A DNA stretch of 64,000 nucleotides from Variovorax sp. OV329 (GTDB lineage: Bacteria > Pseudomonadota > Gammaproteobacteria > Burkholderiales > Burkholderiaceae_C): contig NZ_FOUG01000003.1 in NCBI RefSeq assembly GCF_900114785.1, positions 186,001 to 250,000 of the forward strand. The letters are read 5' to 3'. Positions 47,132-55,176 of the stretch are shown here, in pieces (the first letter of the stretch is position 1; each line of letters opens with the position of its first letter). The position numbers and the translations under genes were made by a program. The notes under the pieces were generated by a model that had not been told where the DNA came from, made no database searches, and was given only the letters and a program-made list of their open reading frames with translations.

Positions 47132-47169
47132 GCGGACGGCGCCTGCATCCGGATGCAGTGACCGTCCGC
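47132..47169. other. 38-bp interrupted palindrome between the nine-gene operon and the AAC(3)-I-like gene
   Basis: The 16-bp perfect palindrome CTGCATCCGGATGCAG (47143-47158) is flanked by the outer arms GCGGACGG (47132-47139) and CCGTCCGC (47162-47169), each separated from the core by three unpaired bases. It lies 10 bp after the last operon gene's stop. As RNA it would form a long stem-loop without a T-run, so it may act as terminator, processing site or protein-binding site. Confidence 0.6.
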
Positions 47170-47178
47170 CGGCCGGGG

Positions 47179-47721
47179 TCATCCGGCGCTGCGCAGCAGT
47201 TCGAGCAGGGTGTAGATCGGGTCCTGCGGCGCCGCGGCACCCACCGGCGCGCGCACGCCGAAGAGCGCGGCCGGATCCTTCTTCAGCTCCGGCCGCTCGC
47301 GTTCCTCGATCCAGTCGTAGACGACGACACGGTCGGCCACGCGCCATTCGCCGCCGCGGCGCTCGAAGCGGTCGACGTAGCGGCCGCACAGGAAGGTTTC
47401 CGACTCGGGCCTGGCGGCACCGGCCTGCAGCGCGAGAAAGCTGCTCTCCACTGCCGCGCTGTTGCCATGCAGCTCGATGAGGATGTTGCTGACCTGGTGC
47501 ACCCGGCGCCCGCCGGAGCGCAGCTTCGACAAGGCCTGGTCGATGAAGCCCGAGGCGCTGCCGCGCCAGGCGCCGTGGCAGTCGGTGGCGTCGGGCCAGT
47601 AGGCCGAGCGCAGCGCCTCTTCGTCGGCGCGGTCGATGCCGCGGCAGTAGCGGTACAGGCAGTCGCGGATCGCCTCGCGGTCCAGCAGCGCCTGGAGCGC
47701 GTCCCCTGGCGAGCCGCTCAT
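47179..47721 (-). CDS. SnoaL-like domain protein (nuclear transport factor 2 family)
   Basis: Protein of 180 residues with the SnoaL_4 pattern DREAIRDCLYRYCRGIDRAD, the segment YWPDATDCHG, and a later VHQVSNILIEL. This subgroup resembles the beta subunits of ring-hydroxylating dioxygenases and small hydrolyases or dehydratases. It is the last of nine co-directional genes and its start overlaps the VOC gene stop by 4 bp. An accessory catalytic role in the operon's pathway is inferred. Confidence 0.85.
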   Translation of the reverse strand: MSGSPGDALQALLDREAIRDCLYRYCRGIDRADEEALRSAYWPDATDCHGAWRGSASGFIDQALSKLRSGGRRVHQVSNILIELHGNSAAVESSFLALQAGAARPESETFLCGRYVDRFERRGGEWRVADRVVVYDWIEERERPELKKDPAALFGVRAPVGAAAPQDPIYTLLELLRSAG

Positions 47722-48095
47722 GCAGCCGCCGGCGCGGCGGCGCGCTTGAACAGCTGCACCACGTTGCCCTCGGGGTCGCGCAGCGACAGCACGGCGCCGT
47801 GCGCGCCCATGTCGCGCACGCCCAGTACCTGGCCGCCGGCGGACTCGATGCGGGGGCGCAGGCCCTCCTGCTCGAAGTCGTCCACTTCCAGCACCACGAC
47901 CGCGCCCGAGGTGGCGGGCGCTGCTTCTTCGGGGCAGGCCAGCGACAGGCTGGCGTTGCCCAAGTTGTACTGGACCCAGCGCTCGGCATCCCGGAACTTC
48001 AGCGGCAGGCCCAGCGCATCGGCGTAGAAGGCATCGAGCTTGCCCGGCTCGCGGGCGACGAGGTAGACGTTCTGCAGTCGCATGACGGTGGTCAT
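47718..48095 (-). CDS. VOC family protein (glyoxalase/extradiol dioxygenase fold)
   Basis: Small metalloenzyme-fold protein of 125 residues. The beta-alpha-beta-beta-beta repeats are visible (LQNVYLVAREPGKLDAFYAD; LSLRDPEGNVVQLFKR with the usual C-terminal motif). Start ATG 48095 has MTTVMRLQ; a second Met lies four codons later. It sits between the SDR and SnoaL-like genes of the nine-gene operon. VOC proteins include lyases, dioxygenases and epimerases; no specific reaction is assigned. Confidence 0.85.
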   Translation of the reverse strand: MTTVMRLQNVYLVAREPGKLDAFYADALGLPLKFRDAERWVQYNLGNASLSLACPEEAAPATSGAVVVLEVDDFEQEGLRPRIESAGGQVLGVRDMGAHGAVLSLRDPEGNVVQLFKRAAAPAAA

Positions 48096-48100
48096 GCCGC

Positions 48101-48862
48101 TCACCCCACCGTGGTCTGCGAGGCGCCGCCGTCGATGGCGAACACGTCGGCGTTGATGAAGCGCGAGGCGTCGCCGGCCAGGAAGCAGATCGCGTCGGCG
48201 ATGTCCTCCACCGTGCCCAGGCGGCCCAGCGGCGTGCGGCCGATGCGCCTGGCATCGAGGTCCGCGTTGCGGTGCTTGGCCGTGCCCTCGGTGGGCACCG
48301 CGCCCGGCGCCACCGCGTTGACGCGGATGCGCTTGGGTCCCAGGTCGGCCGCTGCCGCGCGGGTGATGCCCAGCACGCCAGCCTTGATGCCGCTGTAGAC
48401 GATGGAGCGCATCGGCGACTTCAAGCCCGCCACCGAGGCCACGTTGATGATCGAGCCGCCGCGCTCCGGGTCCATCACCTCGGCCGCGGCCTGGATGCCC
48501 CACACCACCGACTTGAAGCCGATGCCCAGCATGCGGTCCATCACGTCTTCGGTGATCTCGTCGACAGGCTGGTAGCGCACCCAGGCGGCGTTGTTCACCA
48601 GGATGTCCAGGCGCCCGGCTTCGCGCGCCAGTTTCAGCACGGCGTCGCGCATGCCTTCGCGGCTGGACACGTCCTGCGCCAGCGCGATGGCGCGGCCGCC
48701 CAGGCGCTCGATCTCGCCCACGGTCTCGGCGACGAACTCGGGCTTGAGGTCGTTCACGCCGATGGTGGCGCCCAGCTGGGCCATCGCGAGGGCGGTGGCG
48801 CGGCCGATGCCGTGGCCGGCGCCGCTGATGAAGGCCACGCGGCCGTCCAGGGAGGTGTTCAT
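48101..48862 (-). CDS. SDR family NAD(P)-dependent oxidoreductase
   Basis: Short-chain dehydrogenase of 253 residues: cofactor loop SGAGHGIGRAT, NNAA motif, catalytic Ser region NVASVAG and Tyr-x3-Lys in VYSGIKAGVLG. In the operon it lies after the NDP-forming acyl-CoA synthetase (4 bp away) and 5 bp before the VOC gene. It could oxidise an alcohol or 3-hydroxyacyl-CoA intermediate of the pathway; the substrate is inferred only from context. Confidence 0.9.
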   Translation of the reverse strand: MNTSLDGRVAFISGAGHGIGRATALAMAQLGATIGVNDLKPEFVAETVGEIERLGGRAIALAQDVSSREGMRDAVLKLAREAGRLDILVNNAAWVRYQPVDEITEDVMDRMLGIGFKSVVWGIQAAAEVMDPERGGSIINVASVAGLKSPMRSIVYSGIKAGVLGITRAAAADLGPKRIRVNAVAPGAVPTEGTAKHRNADLDARRIGRTPLGRLGTVEDIADAICFLAGDASRFINADVFAIDGGASQTTVG

Positions 48863-48866
48863 GGTC

Positions 48867-50999
48867 TCACTCGTCCTTCTTGTTCGCGCCGGCGCTCTCG
48901 CGCACCAGCAGTGCGTCGAGCGCCCAGGCGCCTTGGCCCTGGTCTTGCACCAGCAGCGGGTTGATGTCGATCTCGGTCACGCGGTCGGCATGCCGCGCTG
49001 CGAAGCGCGAGAGCTTCACGATGGCCTGCGCGGCGGCCTGCACGTCCGCCTTGGGGCGGCCGCGTGCGCCGTCCAGCAGGGCGAAGGCCTTGAGCGAGCG
49101 CAGCATGGCCAGGGCCTGCGCCTCGTCCACCGGCGCGGTCTCCAGCGCCACGTCGCGCAGCACCTCTGCAAAGATGCCGCCCAGGCCGACCATCACGACC
49201 GGGCCGAAGACCGGGTCCTTCTTGGTGCCCAGGATCAGCTCGGTGCCGCCACGGGCCATCTGCGCCACCAGCACGCCGGTGATGCGCGCCCTGGGCGCCT
49301 TGACGGCCACGCGCTCCAGCAGCGCGCCGTACTCGGTGCGCAGCTGCGATTCGGACTGCACGCCCACCACCACGCCACCGACCTCTGTCTTGTGGGCGAT
49401 GTCGGGCGACACGATCTTGAGCACCACCGGAAAGCCGATGCCGCCCGCGAAATCCAGCGCCTGCGGCAGGCTTTGCACCACCTGCTCGCGCAGCATGGGC
49501 AGCCCGGCCTGGCCCAGCGCGGCCTTGGCGTTGGCTTCGTCCTCGAAGGCGGCGTCGGCCAGGGGCGGCAGGTCTTGCAACGAGACGGCAGCGGTCTCCG
49601 CGCGCGACTGGTTCTTGCCCAGCTTCACCAGCGCGGCCACCGTCGCGCAGGCGGCGTCGATGCCTTCCACCGTGGGCAGGCCCATGGCGTTGAGCTGCGC
49701 CAGCACCTCGCGCGGTCCGCGGCAGCACAACAGGATCAGGCGGTCCGGATGCTTCTCGCGCACCTGCCGCAGCGCGGCGATGTAGGTGTCGCGCAGGCGC
49801 GGCACGTGGAAGGCCGCGGCCGATTGCAGGATGAGCGCATCGCACACCGGGTCCTCGGCCACGGCATTGAGCACCTGGGCCAGCAGCTCGGGCTTGCTCG
49901 ACACCTGCGCCGTCATGTCCACCGGGTTGGCCGGCGAGGCATAGGGCAGCACCGAGAGGATGCGCTCGCGCGTTTCCTGCGAGAGCTTGGGCAGCTCCAG
50001 CCCCTGCGCGCTGGCGGCATCCGCCAGCAGCACGCCGAAGCCGCCCGAGGCGGTGATGAGTGCGGTGCGGCCGCCGTGCGGCAGGCGCTGGCGGCCGACG
50101 ACCGCGATCGCGTGGCCGACTTCCAGCAGCTGCTCGATGCTGGGCACACGCAGCGCGCCGGCGCGGCGCAGCACCGCGTCGAACACCGCGTCGGAGCCGG
50201 CCAGCGCGCCGGTGTGCGAGGCCGCGGCCTCGCTGCCGGCTTCGGACACGCCCACCTTCAGCACGACGACGGCCTTGCCGGCTTCGCGCGCAAGGTCGAG
50301 CGCCTTCACGAAGCGCTCGCCGTCGCGGCAAGTCTCCATGCAGCACAGGATGACGGAGGTGGACACGTCGCCCGCCAGCGAGGCGATGCCGTCGGCGATG
50401 TCCACGTCGCATTCGTTGCCGGTGGTCAGCAGGCGGCTGATGCCCACGCCGCGCTCGGCGGCCAGGCGCATGGTGAAGCTGCCCAGGTTGCCGCTCTGCG
50501 AGACGATGCCCACGTTGCCCGCGGCCGGCATGGCCGACTCCAGCGCGACCGAGAAGGTGGCGATGCTTTTCTCGGCAATGCCGATGGCGCCCAGGCAGTT
50601 GGGCCCCACCACGCGCATGCCGGAGTCGCGCGCCACTTGGCTGATCTGGCTTTGCAGCCGGCTGCCGGCCTCGCCCATCTCGGAGAAGCCCGAGCTGAGG
50701 ATCACCGCGGCGCGCACGCCGCGCCGGGCGCAGTCGCGCACCACGTCCAGCACGCCTTCGGGCGGCACCGCCACCACGGCCAGGTCCGGCGCCTCGGGCA
50801 CCTCGGCCACGCTCGCATATGCCGGCAGCGTCTGCACGACGCCGCCCTTGCGGTTGATGGGATAGATCGCGCCGGCATAGCCGTACTTCTGCAGGAACTG
50901 CAGCGGTCGGCCGCCGATCTTGGTGGCGTCGTCCGATGCGCCGAAGATGGCGATCGAGCGCGGTTGGAAGACCGCGTCCAGGCCTCGTCCGATGTCCAT
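48867..50999 (-). CDS. Acyl-CoA synthetase, NDP-forming (acetate--CoA ligase family)
   Basis: Large synthetase of 710 residues. The CoA-binding domain comes first (PRSIAIFGASDDATKIGG), then a succinyl-CoA-synthetase-like domain with the phospho-histidine region AASHTGALAGSDAVF, and a C-terminal ATP-grasp domain (PVVLKIVSPDIAHKTEVGGV). Fused alpha-beta architecture is typical of this bacterial and archaeal family. It is the sixth gene of the operon and should activate a carboxylic acid from the monooxygenase product or salvage a CoA ester; the substrate is unknown. Confidence 0.9.
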   Translation of the reverse strand: MDIGRGLDAVFQPRSIAIFGASDDATKIGGRPLQFLQKYGYAGAIYPINRKGGVVQTLPAYASVAEVPEAPDLAVVAVPPEGVLDVVRDCARRGVRAAVILSSGFSEMGEAGSRLQSQISQVARDSGMRVVGPNCLGAIGIAEKSIATFSVALESAMPAAGNVGIVSQSGNLGSFTMRLAAERGVGISRLLTTGNECDVDIADGIASLAGDVSTSVILCCMETCRDGERFVKALDLAREAGKAVVVLKVGVSEAGSEAAASHTGALAGSDAVFDAVLRRAGALRVPSIEQLLEVGHAIAVVGRQRLPHGGRTALITASGGFGVLLADAASAQGLELPKLSQETRERILSVLPYASPANPVDMTAQVSSKPELLAQVLNAVAEDPVCDALILQSAAAFHVPRLRDTYIAALRQVREKHPDRLILLCCRGPREVLAQLNAMGLPTVEGIDAACATVAALVKLGKNQSRAETAAVSLQDLPPLADAAFEDEANAKAALGQAGLPMLREQVVQSLPQALDFAGGIGFPVVLKIVSPDIAHKTEVGGVVVGVQSESQLRTEYGALLERVAVKAPRARITGVLVAQMARGGTELILGTKKDPVFGPVVMVGLGGIFAEVLRDVALETAPVDEAQALAMLRSLKAFALLDGARGRPKADVQAAAQAIVKLSRFAARHADRVTEIDINPLLVQDQGQGAWALDALLVRESAGANKKDE

Positions 51000-51001
51000 G
51001 C

Positions 51002-51763
51002 TCAGCGCCCCTTGTAGACCGGCTGGCGCTTTTCCAGGAAGGCGGTGCGCGCTTCCTGGGCGTCCTCGGTGCGCGAGAGGGCCATGGTGAAGTTCTGCTC
51101 GAAGCGGTAGCCGTCGCGCTGGGGCATCAGGTCCATCATGTTGGCGGCCTGCTTGGCATAGGCCACGGCCAGCGGCGCCTTGGAGGCGATATCCTGCGCA
51201 ATCTGCATGGCCAGGGGCATCAGCTCGTCGGCGGGCACCACCTCGTCGATCACGCCGCGGCGGTACAGCTCGGAGGCCGGCACCTTCATGCCGGTGAAGA
51301 ACATGCGGCGGGTGAAGGAGCGGCCCACCATCGTGCGCAGCATCGACACGCCGCCGGCCAGGCCGACGTTGATCTCGGGCATGGCGAAGGTCGCGTCCTC
51401 GCTGGCCAGGAAGATGTCGCAGGCGGCCATGAGGCCGAAGCCCGCGCCCAGCGCCGGCCCGTTGACCGCGGCGATCACCGGCTTGGCGCATTCGCGGATG
51501 GCGTTGCCGGTCTCGCGCGTCAGGCGGTTGTGGCCCAGGAAGTCGCCGGCCCTGTCGGGGTCCGGGCGGTCCTTGAGGTCGGCGCCCGCGCAGAAGTACT
51601 TGCCCGTGCCGGTGAGGATGGCCACGCGGATGTCGCTGCGTTCGGACACCTCGTCGAAGGTGTCGATGATGCGCTGGCGGGTGGCGCGGTCCACCGCGTT
51701 GACCGGCGGCTTGTCCAGCCGGACGACGGCGATGTATTCGGATACTTCGAGGCTGACGGTCAT
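51002..51763 (-). CDS. Enoyl-CoA hydratase/isomerase family protein
   Basis: Crotonase-fold protein of 253 residues. The oxyanion-hole segments FCAGADLKDR and NGPALGAGFGLMAACDIFL are present, as is the active-site region FAMPEINVGLAGG with a glutamate. It lies between the acyl-CoA synthetase (2 bp) and the smaller acyl-CoA dehydrogenase (4-bp overlap). It should hydrate an enoyl-CoA in a beta-oxidation-like sequence, although crotonases include isomerases and ring hydrolases. Confidence 0.92.
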   Translation of the reverse strand: MTVSLEVSEYIAVVRLDKPPVNAVDRATRQRIIDTFDEVSERSDIRVAILTGTGKYFCAGADLKDRPDPDRAGDFLGHNRLTRETGNAIRECAKPVIAAVNGPALGAGFGLMAACDIFLASEDATFAMPEINVGLAGGVSMLRTMVGRSFTRRMFFTGMKVPASELYRRGVIDEVVPADELMPLAMQIAQDIASKAPLAVAYAKQAANMMDLMPQRDGYRFEQNFTMALSRTEDAQEARTAFLEKRQPVYKGR

Positions 51764-52878
51764 CGTGCGCTCCCGGCGAGGTTGGAAGAAAGGGAAGGGG
51801 TGGATTCGGTGGTGGCCGGCGCCAGCAGCAGCGCGGCATGCGCCAGGCGGTCGCCGTAGCGGAACTCGGAAGCCAGCAGGCGCTGCGCCAGGCGCGTGGC
51901 CAGCACTTCCTCGCTCACGCCCATGCCGCCGTGCATCTGGATGGCGGCCTCGGCGCAGGCACGGGCCGACTCGGCCAGCGACACCTTGGCCAGGCGCAGC
52001 GTGCGGCGCAGGTCGGGTGCGTCCTGCTCGTGGGCGTGGAAGCAGTGGATCACCAGGCCCTTGGCGCCCAGGTACTTCACGTACATGTCGGCCACGCGGT
52101 GGCGCAGCACCTGGAAGGTCGAGAGGCTCACGCCGAACTGGCGGCGTTCCTTCAGGTGCGTGGTGGTCTGCTGGATCAGCGCGGCCAGCGCTGCCACGGT
52201 GTCGGTGGCGGTGAGCAGCAGCGCGGCATCGGTGGCGGCCGCCAGCGCATCGCGGGCGGCAGCGCCGCGGGCGATGCAGGCGCTTTCGGGCAGCGTGAGC
52301 TTGTCCAGCACGAAGTCGGCGCCGCGGCGGCCTTCCATGGTGCGGTAGCTGGCGACCGGTGCGCCGATGCGCTCCGCGTCCACCAGGAAGAGGGCGGCCT
52401 CGCCGTCGACCCAGGCGGGCACCAGCCAGTGCGTGGCGGGCAGCGTGGCGTCGGCGCCCAGCACGCGGCCGCTCAGTTCGTAGCCGATGTCGAGGTGGCG
52501 GGCCTGCACGGCGATCTCGTCGGGCGTGGCCGAGAGGGCACACAGCGGCGCGACCTGCGCGCTGCCTTCGGCCACGGCTTCGAGCCAGCGGCCGGCGACT
52601 TCAGGCGCCGCCGATTTCAAGAGCAGCGGCACCACGGCGCAGGTTTCCACCACGGGCAGCTGCAAGCCATGCGTGGCCAGGCCTTCGACGATGGAGGCGA
52701 GGTCGGCCAGCGTGCCGCCCACGCCGCCCGATTCCTCGGCAACGAGGGTGGCGGTCCAGCCCAGCTCGCGCACCGGGTCGCCTTCGATGGTGGCGGCGCC
52801 GGCGTGGTCCTGCGCGTAGCGCTGCGCCGCGTCGAGCAGCATGCCGGGGAAGAGGGAGGGGAAGGAAACGGAGGACAT
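51760..52878 (-). CDS. Acyl-CoA dehydrogenase-like protein, smaller subunit of a pair
   Basis: Acyl-CoA dehydrogenase family protein of 372 residues. The N-terminal helical part is divergent, and the C-terminal domain contains QMHGGMGVSEEVLATRLAQR and a QFGVSLSTFQVLRHRVADM helix. It overlaps the hydratase gene (ATGA) and follows the larger dehydrogenase by 5 bp. Paired acyl-CoA dehydrogenases of unequal similarity often form alpha2-beta2 heterotetramers acting on bulky CoA esters such as steroid side chains; that assignment here is inference. Confidence 0.88.
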   Translation of the reverse strand: MSSVSFPSLFPGMLLDAAQRYAQDHAGAATIEGDPVRELGWTATLVAEESGGVGGTLADLASIVEGLATHGLQLPVVETCAVVPLLLKSAAPEVAGRWLEAVAEGSAQVAPLCALSATPDEIAVQARHLDIGYELSGRVLGADATLPATHWLVPAWVDGEAALFLVDAERIGAPVASYRTMEGRRGADFVLDKLTLPESACIARGAAARDALAAATDAALLLTATDTVAALAALIQQTTTHLKERRQFGVSLSTFQVLRHRVADMYVKYLGAKGLVIHCFHAHEQDAPDLRRTLRLAKVSLAESARACAEAAIQMHGGMGVSEEVLATRLAQRLLASEFRYGDRLAHAALLLAPATTESTPSLSSNLAGSAR

Positions 52879-52883
52879 GTGGA

Positions 52884-54080
52884 TCAGGCTCCCAGCAGTT
52901 CGTTGGCCACCACGTTGCGCTGCACTTCCGAGGTGCCGCCGGCGATGGTCCGGGCGCGGGTGAACATGTAGTTCTGGATCCAGGTGGCGTCGGCCACCTC
53001 CTGGCCTTCGACTTCGGCGAGGAAGCGGTGCGCCGCGTCGGGGCCGACGGCATCCAGGGCGATGGTGGTCAGGCGCTGCGCGCAGTCGGCCACGGTCATC
53101 TTGATGGCCGAGGGCTGCACGCCCAGCGGGCGCTGGTGGATCAGGTCGTCGGTGGCCTGGGCCATCATCACGCGGGCCCCCTTCACGTCGGCTTCGCACA
53201 GCAGCAGCTTGTGGTGCAGGCCGCTGAAGTCGCGCCTGGCGCCGGCGGCCTTGGTGGCTTCCTCGACCAGGCGCGTGACCTGGCGGCGGATGAGCTCCAG
53301 GCGGGCCACGTTGGCCGGAGGCAGGCGCTCGCGCTCCAGCAGGAACTTGGCGCAGGTCCAGCCCTTGCCGACCTCGCCGATCAGGTTGTCGGCGCGCACG
53401 CGCACCTCGTCGAAGAACACTTCGTTGAGGTGGTGCCAGCCGTCGATGGTGTGGATGGGGCGCACCGTGATGCCCTTCGTGTCCATGGGCACCAGGATCA
53501 GCGAGATGCCTTCCTGCTTCTTCGCTTCCCTGGAGGTGCGAACCAGCATGTAGATCATGCTGGCCTCGTGCGCATGCGACGTCCAGATCTTCTGGCCGTT
53601 GATGACCCACTCGTCGCCCTCGCGGCGGGCGCTGGTGGTCAGCGACGCGAGGTCCGAGCCCGAGCCCGGCTCGGAGTAGCCCTGGCACCACCAGTCGGCG
53701 CCGTCCAGGATGCGCGGCAGGAAGCGCGCCTTCTGCTCGGGCGTGCCGAAGCGGATGATGACCGGGCCGATGTGGCCCAGGCCGTGGTGGTACAGCGGCG
53801 GGCAGTCGTTCTCGGCCATCACCTCCTCGAAGATCAGGCGCTGGCGGATGTCCCAGCCGGTGCCGCCGGCTTCCCTGGCCCAGCCGGGTGCGCCCCAGCC
53901 CTTGGCGTTGAGGATCTTCTGCCAGGCCTGGTACTCGCGCTTGGTGATCTTCTGGCCCGCGGCCACGACCGCGCGGATCTCCGGCGGGCAGGCCTCGCGC
54001 GCGAAGGCTTCCAGCTCGCGCCGGAAGCCGGCGTAGAACTGCGCGTCGCGCTCGGGGGTGTCGTTCTTTGTGTCGGACAT
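52884..54080 (-). CDS. Acyl-CoA dehydrogenase, larger subunit of a pair
   Basis: Flavin-dependent acyl-CoA dehydrogenase of 398 residues. The FAD-binding signature segments GYSEPGSGSDLASLTTSA and WVINGQKIWTSHAHEA are typical, and the C-terminus ends IAGGTSEVQRNVVANELLG. The ATG 54080 gives MSDTKNDTPERDAQ; the frame extends a further 22 codons upstream without ribosome site. It belongs to the nine-gene operon and likely partners with the smaller dehydrogenase next to it. Confidence 0.92.
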   Translation of the reverse strand: MSDTKNDTPERDAQFYAGFRRELEAFAREACPPEIRAVVAAGQKITKREYQAWQKILNAKGWGAPGWAREAGGTGWDIRQRLIFEEVMAENDCPPLYHHGLGHIGPVIIRFGTPEQKARFLPRILDGADWWCQGYSEPGSGSDLASLTTSARREGDEWVINGQKIWTSHAHEASMIYMLVRTSREAKKQEGISLILVPMDTKGITVRPIHTIDGWHHLNEVFFDEVRVRADNLIGEVGKGWTCAKFLLERERLPPANVARLELIRRQVTRLVEEATKAAGARRDFSGLHHKLLLCEADVKGARVMMAQATDDLIHQRPLGVQPSAIKMTVADCAQRLTTIALDAVGPDAAHRFLAEVEGQEVADATWIQNYMFTRARTIAGGTSEVQRNVVANELLGA

Positions 54081-54142
54081 GGTGTCTCCGTGAAGTCCCG
54101 TCGAATTCGTTCTCGTGGGCGGCGCCGGACGCCGCCGTGCGC

Positions 54143-55129
54143 TCAAGCGTCGCGGCGCAGCGTGGCGATCAGCTCTTCCAGCGCGGCCACCGCGGCATCG
54201 GCCTCGCGCCGCTTCAGGTGGTGCGCGATGCGGTGGCGGATGGGGAAGAGGTCGGGTCGTGCGCGCGAGGGCAGCACATGGGTCATGCGCTCGCGCAGAA
54301 CGGTGGCCATGGTCTGCGCCATCAGCATCAGCGCCTCGTTGTGGCCGGCGGTGGCAATGGCCTGGAAGAAGCCGCTGGCCGTCTCGATGCGGCGCGCCAG
54401 GGGCGCGTCGGCCGGCATCTCCTCGATGTGGGTGGCCGCGACCTGCACCGCGTCCAACTCCTCAGACGTGCCACGCTCGCAAGCCAGGCGCAGCAGCGTG
54501 CCGTACAGGGTGCGGTAGGCCTCGTCGATGTCGGGCTGCCCCAGGCGGCCTTCGACCACCAGCTTGCGCAGCGACTCGGCCAGCATCATGTAGGCGCCCT
54601 TGTAGAAAACCAGCGCCTCGTCGGCCGGGCCGCCGCTCATGTGCCGCACCTGGCCGATGAAGACCAGGTGGTCGCCCGCGTCATGGCAGGCGAAGCGGCT
54701 GCATTCGAAGCTGGCCAGGCAGTCCTCGATGAGCGGGGTGCCCAGCGGGCCCGGGCGCCACTGCACGCCCTCGAACTTGTTCTCGATCCTGCTCGATGCG
54801 AAGCGGCCGGACAGCGCATCCTGGCTCTGCGACAGGATGTTGATGGCGAAGCTCTCGGCCTGCGTGAACACCTCGCGCAGCTTGCTGGCCTTGCGCAGGC
54901 TGAACAGCACCAGCGGCGGCTCCAGCGAGACCGAGCTGAAGGAGTTGCAGGTCAGGCCGGCGGGCTCGCCGTCGCGCGTGCGGGTGGTGATTACCGCCAC
55001 GCCGGTCGGAAAGCAGCCCAGCAGCTGGCGGAACAGCCCGGCCTCGATGGGCGTGAGGCTCGCTGCCGGCGGCTGGCTCTGGGCCTGCACCGCCGGTTCT
55101 TCGCGGACGAGGGTGGCTGAAGACGACAT
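54143..55129 (-). CDS. Flavin reductase fused to an FCD-like helical domain
   Basis: Protein of 328 residues with two parts. Residues about 25-190 form a flavin reductase-like FMN-binding split barrel (CFPTGVAVITTRTRDGEPAG, TCNSFSSVSLEPPLVLFSL). Residues about 200-328 are helical and resemble the FCD ligand-binding domain of GntR regulators (FFQAIATAGHNEALMLMAQT; spaced histidines RHRIAHHLKRREADAAV), but there is no winged-helix domain. It follows the luciferase-like monooxygenase gene by 47 bp and should supply its reduced flavin. The fusion is unusual. Confidence 0.8.
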   Translation of the reverse strand: MSSSATLVREEPAVQAQSQPPAASLTPIEAGLFRQLLGCFPTGVAVITTRTRDGEPAGLTCNSFSSVSLEPPLVLFSLRKASKLREVFTQAESFAINILSQSQDALSGRFASSRIENKFEGVQWRPGPLGTPLIEDCLASFECSRFACHDAGDHLVFIGQVRHMSGGPADEALVFYKGAYMMLAESLRKLVVEGRLGQPDIDEAYRTLYGTLLRLACERGTSEELDAVQVAATHIEEMPADAPLARRIETASGFFQAIATAGHNEALMLMAQTMATVLRERMTHVLPSRARPDLFPIRHRIAHHLKRREADAAVAALEELIATLRRDA

Positions 55130-55176
55130 GGCGCGGCTCCTTGCTTGCGTGCTTGCTTGCGTGCGGTGGCGCGCCC

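Noticed and set aside
48867..51839. A 990-codon frame spanning the acyl-CoA synthetase and the hydratase gene
   Set aside because: The real synthetase starts at 50999; the upstream part is antiphase to the enoyl-CoA hydratase gene, which has full crotonase motifs.
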